From Dermacentor variabilis (lineage: Eukaryota; Arthropoda; Arachnida; Ixodida; Ixodidae), in NCBI RefSeq assembly GCF_050947875.1, contig NC_134570.1, forward strand, positions 230,377,265 through 230,441,264: a stretch of DNA of 64,000 nucleotides, written 5' to 3'. The notes beneath the pieces were generated by a model. It made no database searches. It was given only the letters and a program-made list of their open reading frames with translations, and was not told the DNA's origin. Both the position numbers and the translations under genes were made by a program. The first letter of the stretch is position 1. Each line of letters begins with the position of its first letter. This document shows positions 11,315-22,478 of this stretch, piece by piece.

Positions 11315-13568
11315 CCCCTAAGTGTGAAACAGACTGTACTTAGAAGTCCTTAGTGTGCAAGTAAACATGTTCGTATACCTAGAAGCGAACTTATGCAGAG
11401 GAAAGCAGGGCTTCGCTGTGACAGCATGCGTGACCAACTGCGTCGCATGATTTGCTTGCGCTGCCAGCCACCTGCGTTCCGACATTTCGTCGTTTACTCG
11501 ATACGAGCCGGATTGTGTAATCCACGTTGCTGGTGTGTCTACAAGTTACACGCTGTTCATTACCCCATCGGTGCATCGGAAAGCTTAAGTCCGTAAAGAC
11601 TCCTAGCAAAGTGTACACGTGGGACTTGACCTTGTATTAGTTAAGGAAGCTTTTTTAATGCCTGTCCTCGAACCTAATGGAGGCATCAAAAAGTGACCGC
11701 ATGCAAATGTGAGTAAACCCGTGCCTGAATTGAAGGGCTGGTTCGAAAGACATGGTGCCCTGCCTCTGTTTCCCCGCGAGCGTTCGTCCGAGGCGTTCCT
11801 TTTGTGACCCGACTGAATTCGCCTACCTCTGTACTTGATTGCGTACGAAGTGGCTCGAAAACAACGTTTCACAAGAACCTGTTCCTTGGATATAGATGGT
11901 CCATCATCGTTACGGGAACTGATCACAAAGGCACGCAAACGCCCTTACGCATTCGCACTCATACAAACTTGCACTCACCCACGCACGTTCAGCCAAGCCC
12001 TGGCGCCGGTTTCTGATTATTTCTAGGGGGCATATTTGCTTGCCAAGTTCCTCCATCTCGTCTGGGAGTGACGTAATAACTCACCATGTGGGAAAGCCGA
12101 CTGCGGTGCGCAGGGCCCGACGGAGCCCAGAATGAAACAATTTTCCCCGAGCGGACTCAATCGCCACGCGTCGTCCTTGTTTTTTGTTTTTTTTCTGCTG
12201 AGCGCGAAGTCTCGGTTTCGAATCCTGGCAGCTGCGACCGTGTTCGCCTGGGCCTGCAGGGCACTCAGTCGCGTGCAGTTGGTTCTGGTTGCGTATTGAA
12301 CAAAAACATGCGGCCAAAGGTAATGGGTAAACGGTTTCACTTTTCTTTGTTTGTTTTATGGTGCAAACGAGACCGAGGATATGTTGAACCAGCCGCAGGA
12401 CAGGCACCACATTAAGTAATATAATCATTCATAATTTTATCATAATATTATCACATTTGTGACGAAAGTGTAACATCGCCGAGTTCTAATGTAAGTGCCA
12501 ATAACTTATATACATATATATATAGTCGTCCACGCAAATGTATATAAATAAATGTGTGTGAGTACCTTACGTCACGATGAACGCGAAGGAGACAAGAAAT
12601 ATTTTCATGCGTTTGTTCAAAATTGCGTATCACCTATGTGCCGTGTGCTAAACAGTTGCGCTGGTCAGTCACCTTCGCAGAGTGGCATGGTTCATGAATT
12701 TTTTTTTCCATTCGTGCTGCCTGTCCGCACAGCCTACAGACGTAGAGCCTCCCTGAGCAGTGCAACTGGGTGACGAGAACCATAGTTGCCCCGTGTGTTA
12801 AATGGCTCCTGAAACGGTTCGGACAATTTTTGTAGACGCGTAGGGTACAGCTTAAGTAGAACATTCGCACCACAATTTAACTGAAGCGTTGCGTATTAAT
12901 GGAGCTACAAGCGATTACAAGTTACCCTCCTCCCTAGCCATGCTTTTCCTCAACCCGTTCGCCGAGCCGCCGGTGCTAAGCGACGCCTTCACTGGTTCTG
13001 CGTCATGATGTGACCTCACATCGTCCACTTCCGGTTGTTTTGGAGCCCGCCCGCGCGAAACCTCTACGCTAGGCGCTTGGCCGTCGGCCGCAAGCGAGAG
13101 CTATCGAAGCAGCATGCGTTGCGAGCATTCTGTCGCAGCGCCGAACGTGTCTGGAATTCCGTTAACAACACACTAGCGGAACGTTTGGACTGAACGGTGG
13201 AAGCATAAACTCAAGCTGATGAAGGAACCTTAGCGTAGACGTACGTGAGCTGCCTGGTCGGTCTCCACGGTCCAGCCACCCGTTGGCGCAGAGCTTGACC
13301 AGCCAAAGAAAGAGCTAATATTGCTCTAACCAAGTGCAAAACATTTTAAACATTTACAAAAATAAGGTGTTAACGATTACAGTCCTGCGAAAAATTTACA
13401 CCAGCAGCAAAGAAGAATAAATTTTGTTACTGCTGCTGTGTCTGGTTGGGCTCTATGCCACCAGGTGGCTGCACCGTGGAGACCATTCACATTTGCGCTT
13501 CTGTTCATCCCATGAAACGACACGCAAGGAGACACGGCCAGGCCCTGTCCCCTTGTGCTTGCGCTTAC
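11315..13568. other. No recognised gene; scattered repeat relics
   Basis: Frames up to about 120 codons exist but without motifs. A SINE-like head relic lies at 12195-12265. A TATA-rich stretch is at 12505-12525. The stretch 13020-13120 is GC- and CpG-rich (ACTTCCGGTTG) and could be promoter-like, but no gene start is visible after it. Confidence 0.4.
12195..12265 (+). repeat. Possible SINE head relic
   Basis: GCTGAGCGCGAAGTCTCGG followed by TTTCGAATCCTGGCAGC resembles the second half of the Ruka-like head (GCTGAGCACGAGGTCGCGGG, B box, GGCC). The body is not recognisable. Confidence 0.4.
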
Positions 13569-13785
13569 CCTAATACCGCACTCGCGAAACGGTATTGCGT
13601 TAGCAATCTTCCAGTGTAAAGTGACAGCCGCAATCGTGCAAATCCTGGCGCCGATCGGATAGCGGCAGTCCGATGCGCTGCAGCCAGTCCGCTCGTCTAC
13701 TGGCTTGCAGAGGGACACGATGTCGCAGCCTGACATATTGCCAGTCGCTACGTTTGCAGTCTACAACGCAACAAAGTCGAATCAT
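13569..13785 (-). pseudogene. THAP zinc-finger domain exon (minus), probably frameshifted
   Basis: The frame from the Met at 13785 encodes 61 residues with the C2CH pattern of a THAP DNA-binding domain: LCCVVDCKRS at the start, RRADWLQRIGLPLS with the conserved Trp and Pro, and CGCHFTLEDC with the final Cys-X2-His-Phe. A stop follows at 13600-13602. In the neighbouring frame the sequence runs on (NAIPFRECGIR) to a GTAAGC splice-donor-like site, complement of 13563-13568. A single-base frameshift in a first coding exon would explain this. The usual AVPTFP-type end of the domain is not seen. THAP domains occur in host transcription factors and in P-type transposases; which applies here is unknown. 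Confidence 0.6.
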
Positions 13786-13887
13786 AGCGCTTGCGAAAAG
13801 ACAGACCGACTCTGACGGCGGAGCTCTCGTCAAAGACGGAGCGCGTTGTAACACAAGCAGACGACACTTGCTGTGTGCCGGAAGTGC

Positions 13888-15749
13888 TTAAAGGAGTACT
13901 GACACAGAAATTTGAAGTCGAGATAACTTGCGCGATCAATTTAGTTGGTCACACACACATCGTCTATAAAATATCAGCGGTGAATATCGCTTAGAACATA
14001 TTTAAAATCAATTTTAAAGTACATGCGCGCAGCCAACCGCAACACAGAGCACCTCGTGAAATTGACATCAAGCGGGATTGTAAATAGCCAAGAAAATGCT
14101 ACGTCATGTGGCTACGTCACAAATTTTCGTTGGCTGCCATGCGGCTTACATGTGCTCTTTTCCTCTGTTGCTTGTTCTAGCTGTTGTACTTGTAGTGGGA
14201 CGCTCTCCGTGTCGCTGCAACTGCAGTTTTTGTCGTGTCCATCGGGATATTTCCCACACTATCATCTTGACTGCGCTGCCACAACGTTCAACGCCTATTT
14301 TTTGTGTCTTACCATTGATCGTGGCCGATGCGAGGGTTTTGTTGAGGTTCGTCCTCGCCATCGCCGGCCGCAATATCTGAGTCGCTAAGTGATTGGCCAC
14401 GTCTAAAGCGCGAGACACATGGTGCGATTTTCCGTGCGATCTGTAGTACGGCGCGTCGTGTGCGACTTGCCGCATGCGGCGATTCGGGACATATGGTATA
14501 CGAATGAGCGAGCGGCGGGTAGCACCGCCCTGCAGAACCGGCGCCCCTTTCGGAATGCCGCGTAACTTCGAACAGAGAGTGAAAGCAACCGTATTTGCAT
14601 AGCTACCTTGTTTGAAGCAAACGATGGCAATATAAACACGTCTATGCGAGCACTGTAGACGTGTTTCCTCAAGGCCGCGTTAGCAGTATCGGATCCGTTG
14701 ACAGCCGCCGATGGCCAGGAGCCGGCAGGCATAGCTCGCTGGGCCATCGAATCCGACACCGGTTGCGCTTGTGACACGATCGCTTGCAGCTCGTATAACG
14801 AAGCGCCTATGTTCGTCGGCACAACGTGTACACAGTTATGTCACGCTTAAATTGCAGCACATTTGATTTCATTGGCGCCGACAGAAGCGAACGAGCATGT
14901 CACACGAGCTTGCGATCGCTGGGAGACGATGTAGGCCTAGCTCGCCGGCCGTCTATCCGGGGCCGAGGGTTCTTGCGATGCGTCTGCAGCTCGTAATAAA
15001 CCGCCTAAATTCGTCAGCACAATCAATTCCTGAACATTTATGTTTCTCTTAAGTGAAAATACGGTTAGTTTTCCCGGTGCCGTTAGTAGCGATGAGTAAA
15101 CACGCCAGTCAGGCGAGCCGCTTCGTATGCAGACGATTGCTGGCGCGTCTGCGCTTACCGCGTCCGAGTAGAAATCACGCCAACGATTTACTATTTCGCA
15201 CAACGTTTTATAACTCGCACTCTTTCGAAGTCACTTTATTTTAGAAGTTATTTCGTGTCAGAAACAAATTGTAGCCGATTTATGTGCCGCCGTCAGCGAC
15301 GAAAGAGGCCCGCATTTCGACTAGGGAGAAAAAAAAACAGAGATGATCAGAGCGGCGAGGCGCCCGCTCGCCGGCCCCGCCCAGCCGGGTCTACCACGTG
15401 GCCATGACGTTCACGCTACCGGCGCTGTCATTGGCTGCGGTCGTCCGACCGATGCGGCAGCCGCACGACGACGGCGCACGACACAAGTCGGTCGCGCACG
15501 CTGGCTTCGCGTGAGAGCATACGTCATGGCTTTTTGCGAACACGTGACCACTTTGTTTACATTCCCGTTTCTCCCGTCTCGTTGCTCTCTGGAACCGAAA
15601 CTTCGACTGGTCGCTACAAAAAAGACTGCAAATAAATACCTGTCGCGCTCTGAAGTAAATGAGGTTTCGTGCCGTGATTACTGGGTCATTAACTACTTAA
15701 TAAAGTAGAAAAAAACCATGTGTATTTTTTTGTGCCAGTACTCCTTTAA
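13888..15749. mobile_element. TTAA-flanked MITE, about 1.85 kb
   Basis: TTAA at 13888-13891 and again at 15746-15749 bound the element. Inside are inverted ends AGGAGTACTGACAC (left) and GTGCCAGTACTCCT (right), one mismatch in 14. TTAA target choice is known for piggyBac and some Sola elements. The interior has no transposase-like frame. It includes two related stretches in tandem, about 14765-14850 and 14985-15055, both containing GCAGCTCGTA and TTCGTC near a CACAA. It is a non-autonomous element; the superfamily is inferred only from the TTAA. Confidence 0.75.
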
Positions 15750-15849
15750 GTGTACTGAAAAATTGTTCTTGTCCATTCCCTTTATGTTACTTTCTTTGTA
15801 TAAAAAGAAATGAACTAACATTTCCACTATTACGAACATCATTTGTTTA

Positions 15850-16107
15850 CCATAATGTTGGAAAAATTATCGATTACGCGCCCTGTTCGGATAGCTCGCC
15901 CCACTGACGTCATATGGGTAGGGGCGGCTTAAAATTCCGCCGCGCAGTGTGCTGTGATTGGCAGCGATGGGCATTATTAAAATCTTATAATAAATTACAC
16001 GCTTTACGCAGAGCACTTAGAGGCGTCAAATAATGATGAGAAGGACCTACTCTAACGACTCAGTACGGTTTTAGAAAATCGTCAAAATGGTTTCAGGGTC
16101 CCTTTAA
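15850..16107. repeat. Right end of a second TTAA-type MITE
   Basis: GGTTTCAGGGTCCCT followed by TTAA (16104-16107) resembles a terminal inverted repeat with a TTAA target. The stretch before it contains a GC-rich segment (15890-15960). I find no matching left end, so this is a fragment and its left limit is a guess. Confidence 0.45.
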
Positions 16108-16629
16108 TACTCGCCCTCTCGCTCCGTGGCCTCTGAGATCGCATCAGTGCGAACTGGAGGCCATGCTTGCACGAAGCGGTGACACTGCATGTTCGCGTTG
16201 GCTTTCGTGCTTCGTCCCTTGGCGGGTGGTGCATTCCCGTCTCGGCCAGCAAGGCATTTCTCTCCTATTTTCCTGTTCACAAAGCTCTGTTCCGTGCTTA
16301 AGAGGGGGACACAATCGTACAAAACTTATTGGCCTTTCAAGAGTATTTTCCTTATTGTAACAGAAACTGGAGTAACAATAGATTCAACGTATTTTGTTAC
16401 ATCCATGTACTTAGGCTCATATGGTATCGATATTTGGCGTAGACAGCCAGGCGAAAACACTGTGACTAGCGCGCTTTTGCTGGATCAGGCGCGTTATTCG
16501 TTTAAGTGCAAGAGAATTAAGTCAGATAATGCATGGCCTTGCTGGAGAATAGAAGTCAACGCATTTTTAGGAATTGTCAACGAACATTGCGTGCTTATAT
16601 TGCATAGAATACCTTTAATGATTCCATCA
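16108..16629. other. No recognised gene
   Basis: An open frame crosses this part and enters the integrase relic, but residues before about 16640 are not recognisable. Confidence 0.4.
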
Positions 16630-16905
16630 GAGATTAGGAAGGTCAAACCAGTGCCGTCACAGTATACTTCAGCAGCAACGGATGTGCTACGTTCACTTTT
16701 TGCCACTTTTGACATACCGCAAGTGCTTGTTTCAGACAGTGGCACAGCATCCGCTTCATAGAAGATGCAACAATTTTTCACGCCGAATGTAATCAAGCAA
16801 ATACTCTGGGCTTTATCCACACGGCTGCAAGTGGACAAGCAGAACGGATGGTGGCAGAAACTGTAATGGCAGACAAGAACCTGACTGACTGTTCGTAGTC
16901 TCGTT
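16630..16905 (+). pseudogene. Gypsy integrase core relic
   Basis: In frame from about 16660 the sequence reads TSAATDVLRSLFATFDIPQV and then LVSDSGTASAS. This is the region around the second catalytic Asp of a Ty3/gypsy integrase (IPQVLVSDNGT type). A stop at 16759-16761 follows; the next frame-consistent stretch keeps MQQFF and later QVDKQNGWWQ, a decayed form of the block around the catalytic Glu. It is a short, mutated fragment without LTRs nearby. Confidence 0.75.
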
Positions 16906-18639
16906 TGCCGGGCTCTCGGGATTTTTGTTTGAGCAGAAAAAACCCCACACATACAATGCAGTAAAATTTTGCGGAATTAATATTTTGTAGGCACTTAGGA
17001 TGCGCTAAAACCTTAAAAACACACCAGGAAAGGAAGGGCCGACGATAGTTGAATAAAACACGTTGCTGGGCTAGTTGGTGCATCGTTAATTACCGCAATA
17101 GCGGAGGCGCAAAAGACGACGGACCATAGCAGCAACATCGACAGGCGCACACTTCAGACTGATTTATTTTCAGAACAACGCATACTATTGATTGTGCCTG
17201 TTGGGAATGTGCTGTACACTTGTGTATACAGTCTGTGTTCTTCTGAAACTAAATCAGATAGAAGTGTGCGCCCCTCCATGTCGTTTTTGTCTAGTAGCAA
17301 ATTTTGCTGCGCCGAAATTCTGTTAATTAATGGTGAACGTCTTGATCAGAGATTCTCCACCAGGTGACAAGGTCTAGACCAAGAGCGCTTCCTCAACAAC
17401 CTCGTCGGACCAGCGCTGTAATAGTTGGAGTGCGACAAAAGGTCGTGGAAGCGACGACCAAGAATGGGAGGCGGCAGAGACGTCGCGTGAATCACACCAG
17501 AAAACGCTATGCGGACACTGCAGGCACATTTCAAGAGTCGCCGTAATATTCATTTGCACGAAACGAATCCTTCGAGACAATGGTGCCACTACTCCATCAC
17601 TTATACGGAGTTGAGACGTCGAACATGCGACAGAAGATGCACACGCTGCTTCTGACAGTCAGCGCTCTCTTAATGCATCTTCTGAAACACGGACGCCCGG
17701 CAGAGCGCAGCGAACAAAACATTCGCGAAAAGTCCCAGACTTGAAGCCACGCAGTGCACGAAGGCGCTAGAGCGAATGGGCGTTTCGAACTTGTCGGCGG
17801 CGAATTGAGCGCAGCGGGCGATGCGCATCGTGCATTGGTGCCCGGGCTGGCAAGTGACGCCGCCGATCACGCTCAGCTCGGTCAGCCTTGCCTCGCAATC
17901 GATCGGCGAGGCAGTGCAATAAGAACCACCGAATAAGACCGGCGTATGGAGAAGTGCATCATTGGCAGTAAGTGAAGCTTGCTTTAGGACTCCCAAAGCC
18001 GTAGACAATCGGGGGCCGAATTAACAAACCTGGTCGAGCGTGACCGGAATATGCTGTTATGGACAATTCAAGCGTCAGAGATCTGTGTGAACACGGTCCC
18101 ATATCCTTACGAACGTACAAGCAGAAAGAAGCATGCTGCAGATTGTCCTGCTCGAGCGCGCAGGCCACCCCGTTGGCTGAATTGTACTTTGGCTGAATGA
18201 CTAACACTAGCTTTTGGGACCGAATCGAATAGGAATTGAACAATGCCGGAAGCGAATCGCATTGAATAGAATATCTAATATTTTTTCAACAGTTTGCCAA
18301 TAATGTGCAGCCGGCTTACTTGTATTTTCAAAGTTTTCACTGGCATTACACATTACCTTCACTGGATTACAGCACATTACCTGCAATATAAAGCATGTTT
18401 TAATAAATGCAAATACGAATAATTAGGAAGCATTAAGCAGTTTGCTTGCAACCTCAAGGCTTTTCGGAGCTACACGGTCATGCAATGTTACATAAAGTTT
18501 ACAAAGGCCACATTGTTTGTTAATTAATATCTGTGTATGCAGAAATGCGTGCCGTGCCTGCGGCAACGGCGTAGTGTGTCAGGGCAGCACGCTCGGCCAG
18601 TTGATTAAGCATGGTCCAACAAAGGTGAAAACATCGCAA
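16906..18639. other. No recognised gene; one fold-back
   Basis: Frames of 60-110 codons are present but carry no motif I recognise. The only structure seen is the inverted repeat at 17141-17282, listed separately. Confidence 0.45.
17141..17282. repeat. Imperfect fold-back of about 140 bp
   Basis: The left arm (GGCGCACACTTCAGACTGAT and TTTCAGAA) and the right arm (TTCTGAAACTAAATCAG, then GAAGTGTGCGCC) are inverted copies, with a central spacer near 17186-17218. It is MITE- or hairpin-like with no coding content. Confidence 0.6.
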
Positions 18640-19435
18640 TAAGGACGACACACACAAGACTTGACACACACCGCAGGCGCTGACTAACAACTGGAGGTTT
18701 ATTGCAGTGGAGCAACGTGAAAAAGAAAGTGAATCGGTAGCCAAGCACGAACTATAGCGCACCGAAATCGGAAGAAAGCTACTCCGCACATTCACGGCAT
18801 TTCGTACAAGATACAGAAGGTTGCCAAGAAAATCAGGGGTGGAAGTTGTCTGCCCCCAACAAGCTGGATTGACTATATAGACGCGTCAACACTGAAACGC
18901 CCAAGAAGCCTGCGTACACGCCAAACCACACAAGAGCTTTTGTGAGTTGCACAGCCAACGTTGTCGATCAAGTTTCTCTCTCCTGTGAGATCAACATTGA
19001 ACAAGCGAGTCGTTGCCGGTGACTCCGCGAGCATTGCAACAACCATCGACGAGGCAGCAACTGCGCTGCGCTGCTTGAAGGTGCATTAGTGCCCGGTCAT
19101 TGGAAGCTGCAAAAGTGCCTGTCACAGCGTGGTAGCTCAGGCCTTTTGCGATTAGCCGAGCAGTTCAAGCTTGCGTAGTGGCCCCTTCCTGAACGCTAAG
19201 CGAAAAAGAGACCTTCAAAATGCTTTTAAAAATCAGCGCAAGTGCTTCTAGCATGCTTTCTTTAGTTCAATTGCTCTTTCACACCATCTGCTTCACCATG
19301 CGACAACCGTTTGCTGGCCCAGTGTCGGTTGTTTCTTCCTGCCTCCTTTTTCCTTGACATTGCTCCGCTGCAGTAAGCATTCGGTTATAGTCAACGCCTG
19401 TGGTGCGTCTCTTCTGTTCGTCGTCGTCGTTCTTG
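18640..19435. repeat. About 100-bp inverted repeats spaced 0.6 kb apart
   Basis: The left arm (about 18640-18740) contains CGCAGGCGCTGACTAACAAC and GCAGTGGAGCAACGTGAAAA. The right arm (about 19335-19435), read on the minus strand, contains the related CACAGGCGTTGACTATAACC and GCAGCGGAGCAATGTC. Arms are diverged. The interior has no recognised coding sequence. It could be a fold-back element or two opposite insertions of one repeat. Confidence 0.5.
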
Positions 19436-19762
19436 CGCTGCTTTCATCTTTTGATAGGGGACGTTAGGTGCTATCAAATGTAGCAGTGAAACGTAGACAT
19501 ACTTATTTCGATGAAAGGACACATGTGCTGCATCTATATGTAGTACTGAGCAATAATCATTGCCGAATGTTTAAACAAAATTTTTATTGCGAGCGATCGT
19601 GGATAAGCCGTTTAAGTCTGGCTCATTGGGCAATGAACCCTGCACTAGTCCGTTATAGTTACTGTTGATGGGATTAAAGCTATCGCACATTTACTTCAAT
19701 TTGATGTTTTGTCGTGCATAGACGACGACACGGCGTGTTCGAAAGCTACTTGAAGAGCATTT

Positions 19763-21192
19763 GGATTTGCGAATAGTGACTGTTCTATTGGAGCAACGTA
19801 TAGTACTCGATTCGTTCATTCCAATGTTTCGAATATTCTCACATCTCAATTCTGCGTACCTTAAAAAGGTACGCAGAATTCCTTTTCAATGAACCGTGCT
19901 GCAACTGAAAGGGCGAAGAGAGTTCACCAGGGGACGCCAGTAGGAGTGGCAGTCCGATGGATTTGCGAATAGTGACTATTCTATTAGAGCAACGTATAGG
20001 AGAGGACAATACTCGATTCGTTCATTCCAATGTTTCGAATATTCTCACATCTCAATTCTGCGTACCTTAAAAAGGTACGCAGAATTCCTTTTCAATGAAC
20101 CGTGCTGCAACTGAAAGGGCGAAGAGAGTTCACCAGGGGACGCCAGTAGGAGTGGCAGTCCGATGGATTTGCGAATAGTGACTATTCTATTAGAGCAACG
20201 TATAGGAGAGGACAATACTCGATTCGTTCATTCCAATGTTTCGAATATTCTCACATCTCAATTCTGCGTACCTTAAAAAGGTACGCAGAATTCCTTTTCA
20301 ATGAACCGTGCTGCAACTGAAAGGGCGAAGAGAGTTCACCAGGGGACGCCAGTAGGAGTGGCAGTCCGATGGATTTGCGAATAGTGACTATTCTATTAGA
20401 GCAACGTATAGGAGAGGACAATACTCGATTCGTTCATTCCAATGTTTCGAATATTCTCACATCTCAATTCTGCGTACCTTAAAAAGGTACGCAGAATTCC
20501 TTTTCAATGAACCGTGCTGCAACTGAAAGGGCGAAGAGAGTTCACCAGGGGACGCCAGTAGGAGTGGCAGTCCGATGGATTTGCGAATAGTGACTATTCT
20601 ATTAGAGCAACGTATAGGAGAGGACAATACTCGATTCGTTCATTCCAATGTTTCGAATATTCTCACATCTCAATTCTGCGTACCTTAAAAAGGTACGCAG
20701 AATTCCTTTTCAATGAACCGTGCTGCAACTGAAAGGGCGAAGAGAGTTCACCAGGGGACGCCAGTAGGAGTGGCAGTCCGATGGATTTGCGAATAGTGAC
20801 TATTCTATTAGAGCAACGTATAGGAGAGGACAATACTCGATTCGTTCATTCCAATGTTTCGAATATTCTCACATCTCAATTCTGCGTACCTTAAAAAGGT
20901 ACGCAGAATTCCTTTTCAATGAACCGTGCTGCAACTGAAAGGGCGAAGAGAGTTCACCAGGGGACGCCAGTAGGAGTGGCAGTCCGATGGATTTGCGAAT
21001 AGTGACTATTCTATTAGAGCAACGTATAGGAGAGGACAATACTCGATTCGTTCATTCCAATGTTTCGAATATTCTCACATCTCAATTCTGCGTACCTTAA
21101 AAAGGTACGCAGAATTCCTTTTCAATGAACCGTGCTGCAACTGAAAGGGCGAAGAGAGTTCACCAGGGGACGCCAGTAGGAGTGGCAGTCCG
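19763..21192. repeat. Tandem array of a 206-bp unit, seven copies
   Basis: Copies begin with GGATTTGCGAATAGTGAC at 19763, 19959, 20165, 20371, 20577, 20783 and 20989. The spacing is exactly 206 bp from copy 2 on; copy 1 is 196 bp because it lacks about 10 bp and has a few substitutions. Copies 2-7 look identical by eye. Every unit contains a hairpin with 15-bp perfect arms, AATTCTGCGTACCTT and AAGGTACGCAGAATT, around AAA. The last copy ends at CAGTCC before GCGCGC. No long frame spans the units. Confidence 0.97.
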
Positions 21193-21310
21193 CGCGCACT
21201 TAAAGCCCCTCAATTTTTCAAAAGTAGCGCCATTCTTAGATCTTTCCGCCACCCCGCTCACCCTGGCGCTTCCTCCCCCATGCCTCCTGTCTCCCCAGCT
21301 TTCTCCGCTC

Positions 21311-21480
21311 CCCCATTGGCCAATCTGTGTCACGTGGAAGCAGGCGCCGCGCTTTTGTATATTTTTTTCTTTCCAGAGCTGAGTAGGCGCCGCGCTTTTG
21401 TATATTTTTTTCTTTCCAGCGCGCTCCGACCTCCATTGTTGGGCCTGCGCGACGAATGTACGGCAGGCGGACTGACGGAA
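21311..21480 (+). promoter_or_regulatory. Promoter-like region before THAP exon
   Basis: A CCAAT box in both orientations (ATTGG at 21315-21319, CCAAT at 21320-21324) is followed by a CACGTG E-box (21331-21336). A direct duplication of 34 bp follows (21343-21376 and 21386-21419), each ending TTTTTTTCTTTCCAG. The THAP start codon lies 46 bp after the region. This is the arrangement of a TATA-less or weak-TATA promoter, but transcription is not shown. Confidence 0.45.
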
Positions 21481-21525
21481 TACGTTAGCGTAATAGAATG
21501 TGTTAGGGCCGAGAACTTAATTGCG

Positions 21526-21687
21526 ATGCCGTGCTGCTGCGCCTTCGGTTGCCGCAACAGACACAGCGAGGGCAAAAAGCTTTTTGCTTTGCCATCCGGC
21601 GGGCGCAACGCAAAAAGAAAAGTGTGGATTCACAGGATCGGGCGGGTTGACTTCGAGGAAGTGGCAAAGAACGCACGGCTTCGTGAT
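21526..21687 (+). CDS. First coding exon of a THAP-domain protein
   Basis: From the ATG at 21526 there are 54 residues starting MPCCCAFGCRNRHSEGKKLF, followed by ALPSGGRNAKRKVWIHRIGR. This matches the N-terminal half of a THAP zinc finger: the Cys-X4-Cys pair at the extreme N-terminus, basic residues and the conserved Trp. The exon ends at NARLRD directly before GTAAGT (21688-21693), a consensus splice donor, in phase 0. The Cys-X2-His of the C2CH set should be in the next exon, which I could not identify downstream. Function would be DNA binding, in a host transcription factor or a domesticated or active P-like transposase. Starting at this Met is supported because THAP domains sit at the N-terminus. 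Confidence 0.7.
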
Positions 21688-22009
21688 GTAAGTGCCACGG
21701 CTCCACACAACCTCTTCTTTTGAGCCTAGTTGACACCTTCCGCTTCGAAAAAGTGTGTGTGTTCATGCTCTGCGTGGTTTTTAGCGCGTTCAAGTTGACT
21801 TTCTTTTTTTCGAATGTGCTCTCTTTGTTTCACGTAGTTTCGTCTTGCGGTGAAAGTGCACGCATCTGTAGCTGGCCTGTGACATAGAAGCGACTTTATT
21901 CTGGGTGTGTTTTGAGCTCCACCATAAGTTAGCACATTCTCGACGCTTTTGCAAGGCTCACTATGACTTGTGCATGCAGTCTTTTACCTTCGAATGTACG
22001 CCCGCATGT

Positions 22010-22165
22010 ATTGATTTGGTTTGTGGTGATTAACGTTTTTAACGTCCCGAAGCGACTAAAGCTCTGATGGAGGTCGTAGTGCATGGCCCCGGATAACATT
22101 ATCTAGGTCGCCAGGGGATGTTTAACGTGCACTTGGATCGTAGAATCGTAGGTGGGCCGGTAAAT
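22010..22165 (-). mobile_element. Degraded Ruka-related SINE
   Basis: On the plus strand AACGTCCCGAAGCGACTAAA, CTCTGATGGAGGTCGTAGTG and TTTAACGTGCACTTGGATC are diverged complements of the extended SINE body, in minus-strand order. The tRNA-like head is not recognisable. Confidence 0.6.
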
Positions 22166-22387
22166 TCCTCGTTGGCGTTTCAGAATTCTCGCGCAGGCGC
22201 GCTAGCGCTGCTTTAGAAGTATGCACCTCAGCGCGATTGTATTTCTTCAATATATTTTATTTACTAGTTGTAACAGCGTGTCATTATTTCGTACTATTGA
22301 CGGCGCCTCCAGGGCACCAAAGCTGCAACGAGAGCACCAAAGCTAGAACCAGGGCTGGATGGGGCTCGCCGAAGCCTGTGCATGCCA

Positions 22388-22448
22388 AGGGAGTATAAGA
22401 TAGACTGTCCGCTATAGCGGACAGCCGATTTTGTATGCGAACACTCCC
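22388..22448. repeat. Hairpin around a 20-bp palindrome
   Basis: CTGTCCGCTATAGCGGACAG (22405-22424) is a perfect palindrome. Further out AGGGAGT and ACTCCCT also pair, giving an imperfect 60-bp hairpin. No promoter or function is evident. Confidence 0.7.
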
Positions 22449-22478
22449 TGCGCCGCCAGCTTTATTGTAATGTCACGT

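Noticed and set aside
19763..21192. CRISPR-like array
   Set aside because: The whole 206-bp unit is repeated with no variable spacers, and the setting is a eukaryotic genome.
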